NCBI GenBank assembly: GCA_023512835.1
Contig: CM042087.1
Coordinates: 19,721,260 to 19,785,259 of the forward strand
From: Taxillus chinensis
Lineage: Eukaryota; Streptophyta; Magnoliopsida; Santalales; Loranthaceae
Reading direction: 5' to 3'
DNA length: 64,000 bases
Positions 1 to 9,829 of this stretch are shown one piece after another. The number at the start of each line of letters is the position of its first letter. Positions within the stretch are counted from its first letter, which is position 1. The position numbers were made by a program, and so were the translations under genes. The notes beneath the pieces were generated by a model, which saw nothing but the letters and a program-made list of their open reading frames with translations, searched no databases and had not been told where the DNA came from.

Positions 1-471
1 ACTTCCTCCGGGGCACAATCAGGGCAGTATATCACGCAAGGTTATTACGGCGGGCAAACCATGGCATCTTATGCGGCATCAGCCCCACCACCACAATTCC
101 CGCAGTATCATCCACAAGGAGGAAGCTTGTACACGCCTCAGCCAAGCCAACCTCAGCTAGCCCAGCCTCAACCCGAGCAGTCGAAGCAGCCCCGGCAGAA
201 TTTGACTTTTGGAAAGACTGGGCAACAAAAGCTTGATCCAATTCCTGTCACATACACAGAAGCCTATACACGATTGTTAGCAGCAGGGCTCGCTAGTCCA
301 ATACCCCTAAAGGAACGGACTCCTCCATATCCTGACTGGTACAAAGCTGAGGCCCATTGTGCATACCATGGAGGCACAAGTGGACATGACAACGAGAATT
401 GTTTTGCTATGAAAAAGAAGGTCCAACACCTAAGAGATGTTGGATGGCTAGACTTCTCCAAGATGACCAAT
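1..471 (+). pseudogene. Tat/Ogre-like Ty3/gypsy gag, 5' part (split)
   Basis: Open from about position 61 (and probably from before the window) in a proline/glutamine-rich frame that leads to CAYHGGTSGHDNENC, a retroelement nucleocapsid-like CX2HX4GHX4C knot typical of plant Tat/Ogre-type gag. The role would be capsid and RNA packaging. Homology stops at 471, where TGTCACGCC of another element's LTR begins. The same reading frame resumes at 12238 after one copy of the 5-bp duplication ccaat, so this is an insertional break and not the natural end. The apparent stop at about 511 lies in LTR sequence. The element's 5' LTR is outside the window. Family call from motif recognition; the Tat/Ogre lineage is inferred mainly from the RT at 15624. 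Confidence 0.8.
467..471. repeat. Target-site duplication ccaat, left copy
   Basis: ccaat at 467-471 directly precedes TGTCACGCC; the right copy is at 12233-12237 directly after ...TCATTACA. Removing the element and one copy restores a continuous gag reading frame. Confidence 0.95.
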
Positions 472-1212
472 TGTCACGCCCCGGTTTTCCAACCCAAGGA
501 GACCGGAACGTGACCCTCCCTTTACCCGGGTTTGGATAAAGGGGTGGAACACAACATACACTTCAGAAACCAAAATCACACAATTATTTAATTGAAACCA
601 CATGCCTTTATTGTGTTTCAAACTTCATTACAATATCTCCCCGCTGGGGTTACAATGCCTCAATAAAATTACATAACGCAAATAACATAAAACAAAGCCA
701 CAAAATAGAACTCTTCCACCTTGGTGTTCCCACCTAACGCCTGTAGGTTCCTGCAAGAAAACACACCATAGTAGGAGGGGTGAGCATCCACGACTCGGTA
801 GGGATCATGTCTCCCCAACCCATCCCATGCTCCTAGCATCTACATGCCATGTGTACAAGTGCAGTGTCGTGTTACAATAATTCCAACAGACATTAACAAA
901 CCACATCAGTAGTCACAATTATCCACCACACAAACCACAAGTGATTTAACCGCCTCTTCAGGCCAATGATTTAACCGCCTCTCAGGCATAGTTTCCACAG
1001 TCAGTCTCATCGACATTAACTCAGCCTCTCAGGCTCCACAGTCAGTCTCACTGACATTAACTCAGCCTCTCAGGCTCCACAGGTACACAAGCATTGCCTC
1101 AGCCTCTCAGATTTCTTAGGCTCCACAGACAACAACAAACATTTAACATATATCTCAGTTATTCAGGCATAACAACAAACACTTAACATGCATGTCCACC
1201 CTGGTATAACAT

Positions 1213-3111
1213 TGTCACGCCCCCAAATTTCAGGGAACCCGGAACTAGGAACATGACTTCCCCTTGCCCGCACCCGATAGGTCAAGGGGTTGGTGACTAG
1301 CACCAATAGAGACTACACCGTGGGTGCTGTCTCAAATATGCAACCCTGTACCATCATACATCAAGGGTAATCCTGTACTTTCCCATACATCATCATGCAT
1401 ACAATAAGTCAAACAGTCATACAGACATCACATCACAAACAGTATGCAAATATAACTGTCCACGGACTCATATCCGGGATACAAACATAATACAATACAC
1501 AATACAGAATACGATCGTATCATACACATGAGTAGTGGGCACGTCCTCCTGGAAGAAAGTCCTCCACTAGTCTCGGGTCACACCTGAAAAAGGTAAACAA
1601 CAAGTAGGGGTGAGCGACAAGCTCAGTAGGTGACCCCAACACTCCACATCATGCAGACATACAAGTCTATACTACATGCTCTCTGTACTCGTGCACTGTG
1701 TAGTGTGCACAATCATCAGGACTCAGCCTGCAAACAAACATTAGGACCTAGCCTGCCCACACAGGACAGCTTGTCCACGATCCTCAACAGGATCCCAGCT
1801 CAGGGCACTCAGCCCTACCACAACGCTATATGCCCGGACACACTCGCCACACCGGCCTGCCATCGGTGCATATGCCTGCCATGTCAACCACATAGCACCA
1901 TCGGTGCATCACGGTGAGAACCCAGACAAGTCACAGAGTCCATGCCCCAATAACTCACACCAACATAGTAACATTCGTATGTGTAGATGGGTATAGGTTA
2001 CGATGTAAATAGGTTACGATGCCCCAATACCTCACACAGGATATGCGTGACTTATCAGGCAAATATCGCATATGCATACAATCATACCACTAGAGATGCG
2101 TCCATCCCCATATATGCTCCTAGGATGATCTAACTGACACCAACATAACCTAGAATACCTGTAAAGACTGCATTGATCAGGCGCCCTCCCTATAGTTTTC
2201 CAAGTCACACGAAATCAATTAACCACCCCTCACTAACCTAGGTCCACTAGACCATGCTCTGATACCAACTTGTCACGCCCCCAAATTCCAGGGAACCCGG
2301 AACTAGGAACATGACTTCCCCTTGCCCGCACCCGATAGGTCAAGGGGTTGGTGACTAGCACCAATAGAAAAACACGCATCAAATTCCAGATTTCCAGAAT
2401 TTCAGATCTAAACCCAAATTTCCATGGTGACTTATCAACCCTCATGAAAAACACAGTTAATCACAGAAACATATATCCACAATGATATAAAACCGTTCTT
2501 AACCACAAATCTTATATTAAACCATTAGATTTAACCCAAAATTGGTTTTCCCCAAATTCTAGGGTTCATGCTCAATTTCATAAATCATGATAAATTCGTG
2601 CATGCCAAGCATAGAATCAAGATAAGAAGTTCAAGGACACCTACCTGGAATGATTCTTGATGTTCGAACGAGCTCAAAACGCCCCAAATCGAAGGCTCCA
2701 AGCTTCCTTCTATTTCTCTCTCTAAGCTCTCCAACGTAGATGCAGAGACGCTAAAACGTAACGTGGAAGCTCTCTTTCCCCCTATTTGTATTTTTGCCAG
2801 TCAACTGACCTTGACCCAGTCAATAATTGACCTCCAAGGTCCCGAACTCCAAATTGAGTCAAACTACAGTCAAAACGCTCGAAATGACGAGCACAATACT
2901 AGACAGATATTATTACACTCAAATGACCGCTCAAACGCAAAGTCAACCAATAAACCCCGAAAAGTCAACAATCGGGTCAAACGGGACCCCGACTCGGAAT
3001 CGGGCCCAAGTACAGTCAAAATGCTCACATTGATGGCTACACTACCGTCCAGATAGTTACATTCCCATAGAATGACTATCTCTCAAGACTACCCAAATAC
3101 GAGTCTTTACA
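1213..3111 (-). mobile_element. Small deletion-derivative LTR element nested in the Tekay 3' LTR
   Basis: Starts TGTCACGCCCCC and ends GTCTTTACA. The flanking 5-mers aacat (1208-1212) and tacat (3112-3116) differ at one base, and the intact homologous LTR at 10560 shows the empty site. A second TGTCACGCCCCC start lies at 2271, preceded by a minus-strand tRNA-iMet-type PBS (2267-2256), so 2271-3111 is the 5' LTR side. The two LTR starts match for only about 95 bp and then diverge, and no second GTCTTTACA end is visible. Large internal deletions are therefore likely. No coding sequence was recognised. Confidence 0.75.
2256..2267 (-). promoter_or_regulatory. Primer-binding site of the small nested element
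   Basis: The minus strand reads TGGTATCAGAGC, the standard plant retroelement PBS complementary to the 3' end of initiator-Met tRNA, three bases from the LTR edge at 2271. Confidence 0.85.
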
Positions 3112-3506
3112 TACATCAAACACCTAGCATGCATATCCTCACAGACATTACATCAAACACCATTCAGGCATAACCACACTGGCATAACATCAATCGCATA
3201 ACATGCATGGCCTCACAGGCATAATATCAAACACCTAGTGTGCAGCGCCACACAGGCCTAATCTCAACCCATACTTGCCACTGAAGGCCAACATTCATAT
3301 AGGAGGTCACACCTATATGAATTTACATATATACGTATAACAATAACGGTAGAAGCTCTATAAATCCTCTACACACGGGCCTAACCCCGAACGGATCAGG
3401 TGAGATAGAGCCCCTACCTTGGAAATGTCTTCCTGCTCTTGCTCCCGTGCTAGACGCCGTCCTCCCCACGCAAGATGCTCCTGGCAAGCAAGCCAGCAGC
3501 TCTCCT

Positions 3507-3508
3507 CC

Positions 3509-3564
<56 letters not shown>
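3507..3564. repeat. Homopolymer C tract plus (CT)23 microsatellite
   Basis: Thirteen Cs (3507-3519) run into about 23 CT units inside the Tekay 3' LTR. The other LTR copies hold shorter CT tracts (10966, 11571) or a longer one (about 40640-40682), so the tract length varies between copies. The arginine/glutamate and leucine/serine ORFs over it are artefacts. Confidence 0.95.
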
Positions 3565-3566
<2 letters not shown>

Positions 3567-4248
3567 GACGGCTGGTGGAGCAACAAACCCTAAACCTAAA
3601 ACAGAGGGCTCTTCATCCTTATATAGACAACACAACATCAAAACAACGTAGTTTTGATTAAGTGAACCCCAGCATCAAAACGACGTAGTTTTGATTACAC
3701 AAGTTATAACCTTTCCGCATCCATACTCGATAAAATATCCATAATTCTAACATGGTCCTTTGGGAAAAGATGATTAGAATAACAAAACTAAGGTAACCAT
3801 GCAAAAATATGCCTGCACACCAATTTGAACGCCAATTCCCCAATTGGCGTGCAGCTCCAAATGCACTCAAACTTCACCCCAAGCCTCCTTGCATCTTGTA
3901 GAGGTCTGAGAAGCAAAAATATGCTTGCACGTGAAATGGGTGAATTCACGTGCAGCTCCAAATGCTCTGATATTTCTGTGGTAGATAGAGGACCTCATTC
4001 TAAGCAACTTTTGTTCTTGCACGCCAATTGTTTGAGGCCATCTACTATATCAAAAGTGAGCTCCAAAATCTGCCAAAACAGCTTAAAACCGCATGTATAT
4101 GCATAGCATCTTCCTAGGGCATAAATGTACGTTATCACTTGTCACATGCACCTCCCAAAAGTCCCCTCTTGGGCTCATCTCTTACCTCAAACTTGTGCAC
4201 CAACATCCAAGGTGTTTGTGGTTAACTTCTTACACACGGGTCATTACA

Positions 4249-4261
4249 TCCTCTCCCCCTT
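4249..4261 (-). other. Polypurine tract of the Tekay-like element
   Basis: The minus strand reads AAGGGGGAGAGGA and abuts the LTR start TGTAATGACC. This is the plus-strand DNA primer position expected just upstream of a 3' LTR. Confidence 0.88.
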
Positions 4262-4594
4262 AAGACTTTTCGTCCTTGAAAAGAAATGACATACGAGGAA
4301 AACAAACACAAGCTACCCATTTGCCACACGGCGAGCCACAACACCCAAATGGGTCATACACCGCGCACAACACATAACAGCACATAACAAGGTACCACCA
4401 TAATCCATAACCACATGCATCACAATAATGCATATAACACATATCCGCATGTCACATATACACATCTCAACACACATCACAAATATGAACACATGTCTAA
4501 AAGACAATACAAATACACCAAATCATACACAACTAATACACGAAAACACATCACTATCCCTTGGCCAATAGCCACCAACAGCCACCTCCCACTC
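4262..4594 (-). other. 3' untranslated segment of the Tekay-like element
   Basis: Between the end of the chromodomain-like tail (stop at 4597-4595) and the polypurine tract. AC-rich, with no coding signal or repeat recognised. Confidence 0.6.
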
Positions 4595-6445
4595 TTAAGA
4601 TTGTTTGTCCTCGAACAATTCTGGGTGCTGCTCACGCATCACGGACTCACGTTCCCATGTCTCCTCCTCAATGCCACGGTGCTGCCACAGCACGCGAACC
4701 AAAGGAATAGCACGACCACGCAAAAGCTTCTCTCACCGATCTAGGATACGGATAGGGGCCTCAACAATGGACATGTCATCCTTAATGTCTAATGTCCCCC
4801 AATCGATCACATGGGTGGGGTCAGGGTGATACTTCCGCAACTAGGACACGTGGAATACATTGTGCACCCTACTCAGCTATAGTGGCAAAGCTAACCGGTA
4901 AGCCACCGGCCCCACATGAGTCAGAACCTCAAAAGGACCAATAAACTGGGGAGATAGCTTGGAACCTCGCCCAAACCGTCAATGTCCACGACGTGGAGAG
5001 ACACGAAGGAACACATGATCGCCCACCGAAAACTCCAAAGGTCGCCGCCGCTGGTCCGCATAAGATTTCTGCCGACTCTGAGCTGATAACAACCACTGAC
5101 GAATCAACTTAACCTTCTCGGTAGCCTCTTGAACCAACTGTGGTCCCAAGAGAGCTGTCTCCCCCACCTCGGTCCAATACAAAGGTGATCGACACGACCG
5201 CCCATAAAACGCCTCAAAAGGAGCCATCCCAATGGATGCCTGATAACTGTTGTTGTAGGCAAACTCCACCAAAGCAAGGTGAGTTGCCCACGAACCCCCA
5301 AAATCTAACACATAGGCCCGTAACATGTCCTCCAAAGTCTGATTCGTCCTCTCTGTCTGGCCGTCAGTCTCAGGGTGAAAGGCTGTACTCAAGTGAAGTT
5401 TGGTCCCCATAGCCTCTTGTAAACTTGCCCAAAAACGGGAAGTGAACCTCGAATCCCGGTCAGAGACAACCGATGATGGTACGCCATGCAGTCTCACAAT
5501 CTCGTTCATGTATAGCTGACTCGAGGTCCCAATAGAGTCCCGCTCGCGAACAGCCAGGAAATGGGCAAACTTTGTGAGTCGATCCACAATCACCCAAATC
5601 ATATCCTTCCTCCCAGTGGTGGGTGGAATACCAGTCACAAAGTCCATCGTGATGTGGTCCCATTTCCACTCCGCTATTGGCAACGGCTGTAACATACCTG
5701 CCGGCCGCTGATATTCAGCTTTCACCTGCTGACACGTGAGGCACCGCGAAACAAAGGCAGCCACATCGTGTTTCATCCTACGCCACCAAAAATGTCCCCG
5801 AAGCGCATGGTACATCTTCGTACCCCCTAGATGCACAGCAACTCTAGACTGGTGAAACTCCCTCATCACCTCATCCCTGAGAGAAGAAGCCACTATTAAC
5901 CGCCCCTGAAAAGACAACTCATGCTCAGGACCCTCTGTCCAGTCCTCAGATAGCTCACCAGCCTCAATACGGGCACGGAGAACCTCACACTCAATGTCAC
6001 CCAACTGTCCCTCCCGGACGCGCTGGTACAACTCAAGCACAACCACCAAAGGACTCAGGACTGTCCCACCATCACGAACAACAGGATGCAGTTGCAACAT
6101 CGCCAACTGCTCCATTAGCTTCCACTCTCGCACGGCCACCTCAGCTTTCCCTTTTCTGCTCAACGCATCAGCCACAACATTACCCTTGCCCGGGGTATAA
6201 GCAAGAGTAAAGTCAAAGGTCTGCAAATACTCCACCCATCTCCTCTGCCTCAAATTCAAGTCCTTCTGGGTAAAGATGTACTGAAGGCTCTTGTGATCCG
6301 AGAACACTACAAACTTCTCCTCCAAGAGGTAATGCTGCCAACTCTTCAGGGCGAAGATGACAGCCGCCAACTCAAGGTCATGAGTAGGATAATTCTGCTC
6401 ATGAGGCTTCGGCTGCCTTGACCCATAAGCTACCACACTGTGCTC
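4595..6445 (-). pseudogene. RNase H-integrase-chromodomain part of Tekay-like pol
   Basis: From 6436 the minus strand encodes an RNase H end (VFSDHKSLQYIFTQKDLN, then VVADALSRK), an integrase zinc-binding region (CLTCQQVK), and a DDE core visible as ITMDFVTG, VVSDRDSRF and TDGQTERTNQ. The GPY-like part follows. The frame carries stops at 4981-4979 and at least three more, but then continues to a tail with IPLVRVLWQHRGIEEETWERE, the chromodomain-like end of chromoviral integrases, closing at 4595. A TAG near 6443 (a probable CAG codon, VLM*EHSVVAYGS) separates this part from RT. The enzyme would insert element cDNA and is inactivated here by nonsense codons. Confidence 0.9.
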
Positions 6446-7586
6446 CTACATAAGCACACACCCCAAACCAACCCTGGACGCATCACAGTACACCTCATAT
6501 GGGATATCCTCCCGAGGTAACCTCAACACCGGTGCAGTGGTCAAACGGGTTTTGAGACCCTCAAACGCCTGCTGACACTTATCAGTCCACTCAAACTTCA
6601 CTCCCTTCCGAGTCAACGCCGTCATAGGAGCTGCCAAACGGGAGAATCCCTCTACAAAACGACGGTAATAGCCTGCCAAGCCAAGAAAACTACGAATCTC
6701 GAAAACATTGGTTGGCCTCTCCCATGATGATACCGCCTCAATCTTGGCTGGGTCCACTCTAACCCCTTCAGCAGATACTACGTGGCCAAGGAAATGGACC
6801 TCCTGCATCCAAAACTCGCATTTGCTAAACTTAGCAAACAACCGCTGGTCCCTCAAGGTTTGCAACACTGTTGCCAAATGCTCCACATGCTCCCTCTCGG
6901 TCTTGGAATATACCAAGATATCATCTATAAACACCACCACGAACGAGTCTAAGTGTGGGGCAAAGACTTGGTTCATCAAATGCATAAACACTGCCGGTGC
7001 ATTAGTGAGCCCAAAAGGCATCACTATCCACTCATAGTGCCCATACCTGCACCGAAAGGCCGTCTTAGGGATGTCTTCCTCCCTAACCCTCAACTGATGA
7101 TACCCCAACCGTAGATCTATCTTGGAAAACCACCGGGCTCCACTCAACTGGTCAAACGGGTCATTGATTCGAGGCAACGGATACTTGTTCTTCACAGTCA
7201 CCAAATTCAGCTTCCTGTAATCTATGCAGAGGCGTAGTGTGCCATCTGCCTTCTTTGCAAAGAGCACCGGAGCACCCCAGGGTGAGGTACTCGGTCTGAT
7301 ATACCCCTGGTCCACCAACTCTTCTATTTGCCTCTGTAGCTCCCTCAACTCAGCTGGTCCCATCCGATAAGCTACTTGGGATATCGGTCCAGTCCCCGGT
7401 ACCAACTCAATGGTGAACTCTACACTCCTCAACTGGTCAGGAAAGACATCCTGAAATTAGTCAACAACTGCTGGCCACACTCTCTTTTCCACTTTCCCCT
7501 CCTCAGCAAAGGTCAGGGCTGCCAACCTGTGGGTAATGGCACCCCACCTGGTCTAGCACTGGCCCAGCCCGACTAGCCTCACGATC
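6446..7586 (-). pseudogene. Reverse transcriptase of the Tekay-like element
   Basis: Encodes a Ty3/gypsy RT with [11 protein letters not shown], the palm motif [10 protein letters not shown] (catalytic aspartates present), [16 protein letters not shown], and the start of RNase H ([13 protein letters not shown]). An in-frame TAA near 7458-7456 sits just before the conserved FQDVFPD segment, and a TAG ends the frame before RNase H. Both look like single-base nonsense changes and not the family's normal ends. RT motifs are otherwise well kept, implying fairly recent activity. Confidence 0.92.
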
Positions 7587-8276
7587 TCACTCCCCCTGCA
7601 AGGTGCAAGAAACCCTTATAGGTGACACAAAGGATACCCGCCGCCAATAACAGTCTATCTTGGCCTGGAAAGCCATAAGCCAATCCATACCCAAGATCAG
7701 GTCAAAAGCACGCAAGGGCAATACATGCAGGTCGAAGCTCAGCTCCACACTTCCTATGGTTAACACAGAGTCACGGCAAACACACCGCATTTCAATCATA
7801 CCCCCCACTGAAGACTCAACAACTAGGGGCTTTGCTGCCTCCACACAAGCTAACCCCAAGCTATCTATCACAAGCTCAGCAACAAAAGAACACGATGCAC
7901 CCGTATCGAAAAGAACAGAAGCTAATGTACGGGAGATCAAAAGGGTACCTCTAACCACCGATGGTCCTGCTCCACCCTCAGCCGGTGGGGGTGGTAGCTC
8001 AGCCTCCTCCTGGTACGTCGCCTCCAGCGCAAACACCCTCCCTTGGCCTGTGCCACTGGTCGGCTCACTCAGTGGGCGCTTCCCGCCATGGCTGCCTCCA
8101 ACTTCAGTCTGCTGACGCTCTTGCCTCCCCTGAGGTCGGGTCTGGCTAGATCCCGCCTGGCTAGCCTGCCACTGTCGAGCTGGCCTCTCCGATGGAGCGC
8201 GGAAACTAGCATCACTCCTCATGCTGGATGCCACGCCTCCTGCTCCTCTGTTGCCACTCCTGCACACCCGGCTCAA
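7587..8276 (-). pseudogene. Zinc knuckle and aspartic protease of the Tekay-like element
   Basis: Begins in the last nucleocapsid knuckle (...HLSRVCRSGNRG). After a glycine/glutamine/arginine-rich linker it gives a pepsin-like retroviral protease with the active-site motif LFDTGASCSFV and the flap/hydrophobic segment FDLILGMDWL. It would cleave the gag-pol polyprotein. The frame is open for 229 codons but is offset from the upstream knuckle, which shows a frameshift near 8275. Confidence 0.88.
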
Positions 8277-9365
8277 GTGGCCTTCTCGCCCACAGTTGTT
8301 ACACCGCCAGTCCTTCTTGGGACATTCCCTCTTGAAGTGACCTTGCCTCCCACAACAAAGACAACCAAGGGGAGACCTCCTGTTGAACCTCCCTGCCCAC
8401 TACCGCCAAGGGTGAACCTCCCTGGGTTCACAGATGATAGACCCCGGCTGCGGAAAGAACTATTATCTCTCTCCTCAGTCTTGGGCCTCTTGGACCCAGA
8501 ATTGCGTTCCGACCCACCTTGCAACTGGCGACCCTGGTGAACCTGCCTCCCATCATCCAGTTCCCTCTCAGCTATGCGCGCTGTCTCAACAACCTCAGCA
8601 TAAGTCCCCAAACGCAGAATCGCCACCCCTCGCCTAAGAGCCGGCTCCGAGACCCAAGGTGAACTTGTGGGCTTTCAGGTCCTCCTTTGCCACAGTCTCA
8701 GGGGCAAACCTACTCAGGCTCCGGAACTCCTGCTCATACTCGGGCACCGTCTTTGATCCTTGCTTCAGGCTGCCAAATTCTTCTCTCTTCTGCCATCTCA
8801 AGAACTCAGGGAAAAACTCATCGTGGAAGAGTTACAAGAACTCCTCCCACAGCATAAACTGCACCGCACGGCTCCCCGCGACACTCTGCCACCACTCTAG
8901 AGCATTCCCCTCTAGCTGCCGAACGGCCAGCCTCACCTTATCCTCCTCCCGGGGTAGGAGAAAGGAAAACACATGTTCGATCTGCCTCAGCCAGTGCTCA
9001 GCTAACACTGGGTCCTCCTCTCCTTTGAATCGCGGAGGTTGTTCCTTTCGGAACCGTGTCACTACGTCATCCTCTGCACGAATCGGTATACCACTCAGCG
9101 AACCCTCACGCTCCCGGGGTAGCTCGCCCACTAGTGGTGGTGGTGGTGGCACCACCTGCTGGGCTGCCATCTCGCGGTGCACCTCCTCCCGTACCTCTTG
9201 CCGGATACCCTCCCTCAGCTCTAGGACTTCGAGCCGGATGCCTTCTCGCAGCTACGCCAGCAACAGTGCATGTCTTCCAACGGACTGCCCCGCACCCGGG
9301 CCCTCATGGGCAGATGACTCATTAGCCACTGCCCCGGACGCACGTGTCACTCTCCTCGGTGGCAT
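8273..9365 (-). pseudogene. gag of the Tekay-like element
   Basis: The likely start is the ATG at 9365-9363 (MPPRRVTRAS...). A TAG near 9255 breaks the leader. The core runs GIPIRAEDDVVTRF...ALEWWQS (a retrotransposon gag capsid region), hits a TAA near 8832, and continues in frame as FHDEFFPEFLRWQK. A shift near 8640 follows, then a C-terminal basic region with two CCHC knuckles in an offset frame. The protein would form the capsid and bind genomic RNA. Broken by at least two stops and two frameshifts. Confidence 0.85.
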
Positions 9366-9814
9366 TCTTACTACAGGAAGTAAGAAGCATAAACGTCAAA
9401 ACGCGTTCGACAATTATCGGGTTTCATTACCTCTACCCCACTATCAAGTCAAGTAGTACATGGCATCACACACATTTTACACATTGCACCAATCAACATT
9501 GCACACAGTTCAAATAAACAAGGACCTTTCCTTGTAACCATGCTCAAGGTACTTCAAATAACATCAGAGTTGCACAGTTCACACCTTATCACATTATTCA
9601 CATTTTGCTCAAGGTATCCACACCTTCACATACAACAACCAATGCAACTAGTGCCCTAATGCCAATGTATGCAAATCCTACCTCAGGTCTGGACTACCCC
9701 AAGTACACCTTAGAGGCTCCAAGAGGACCGTGTTGATCAGGCACGTCCCTCCTGGTTCCTCCAAAGGACTCAAGATAACCAGATCCGCCCACTACCCTAG
9801 GCCATCTAGACCAT
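9366..9814 (-). other. 5' leader of the Tekay-like element
   Basis: Untranslated stretch between PBS and gag start on the minus strand. AC-rich with no ORF. Its PBS-proximal part resembles the leader of the small nested element at about 2100-2255, showing the two belong to related families. Confidence 0.6.
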
Positions 9815-9826
9815 GCTCTGATACCA
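9815..9826 (-). promoter_or_regulatory. Primer-binding site of the Tekay-like element
   Basis: The minus strand reads TGGTATCAGAGC (initiator-Met tRNA type), three bases inside the 5' LTR edge at 9830. It fixes the element's orientation as minus. Confidence 0.93.
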
Positions 9827-9829
9827 TAT

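Larger units (their letters stand above)
472..4248 (-). repeat. 3' LTR of the Tekay-like element (interrupted)
   Basis: Plus-strand start TGTCACGCC, end TCATTACA. Its own sequence is about 1.87 kb once the nested insertion 1213-3111 and its duplication are removed. On the minus strand it holds a TATA-like TATATAAGG (near 3618-3626), two AAAACNACGTNGTTTT palindromes (about 3637-3658 and 3673-3694) just upstream, and a GA-rich tract downstream of the TATA. Positions 3790-4135 are homologous to the beginning of the Athila LTRs elsewhere in the window. Confidence 0.92.

Noticed and set aside
1630..1917. 95-codon plus-strand ORF
   Set aside because: Falls in LTR sequence of a minus-strand element; no recognisable domain.
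3323..3661. ORFs on both strands over the CT/GA microsatellite (Arg-Glu and Leu-Ser repeats); same at 20635-20862 and 40557-40760
   Set aside because: Pure translation of a simple repeat inside LTRs; length varies between copies and no conserved flanks.
9815..9826. tRNA gene fragments at the TGGTATCAGAGC and TGGCGCCGTTGCCGG sites
   Set aside because: Only the short complementary stretch is present next to LTR edges; these are primer-binding sites.
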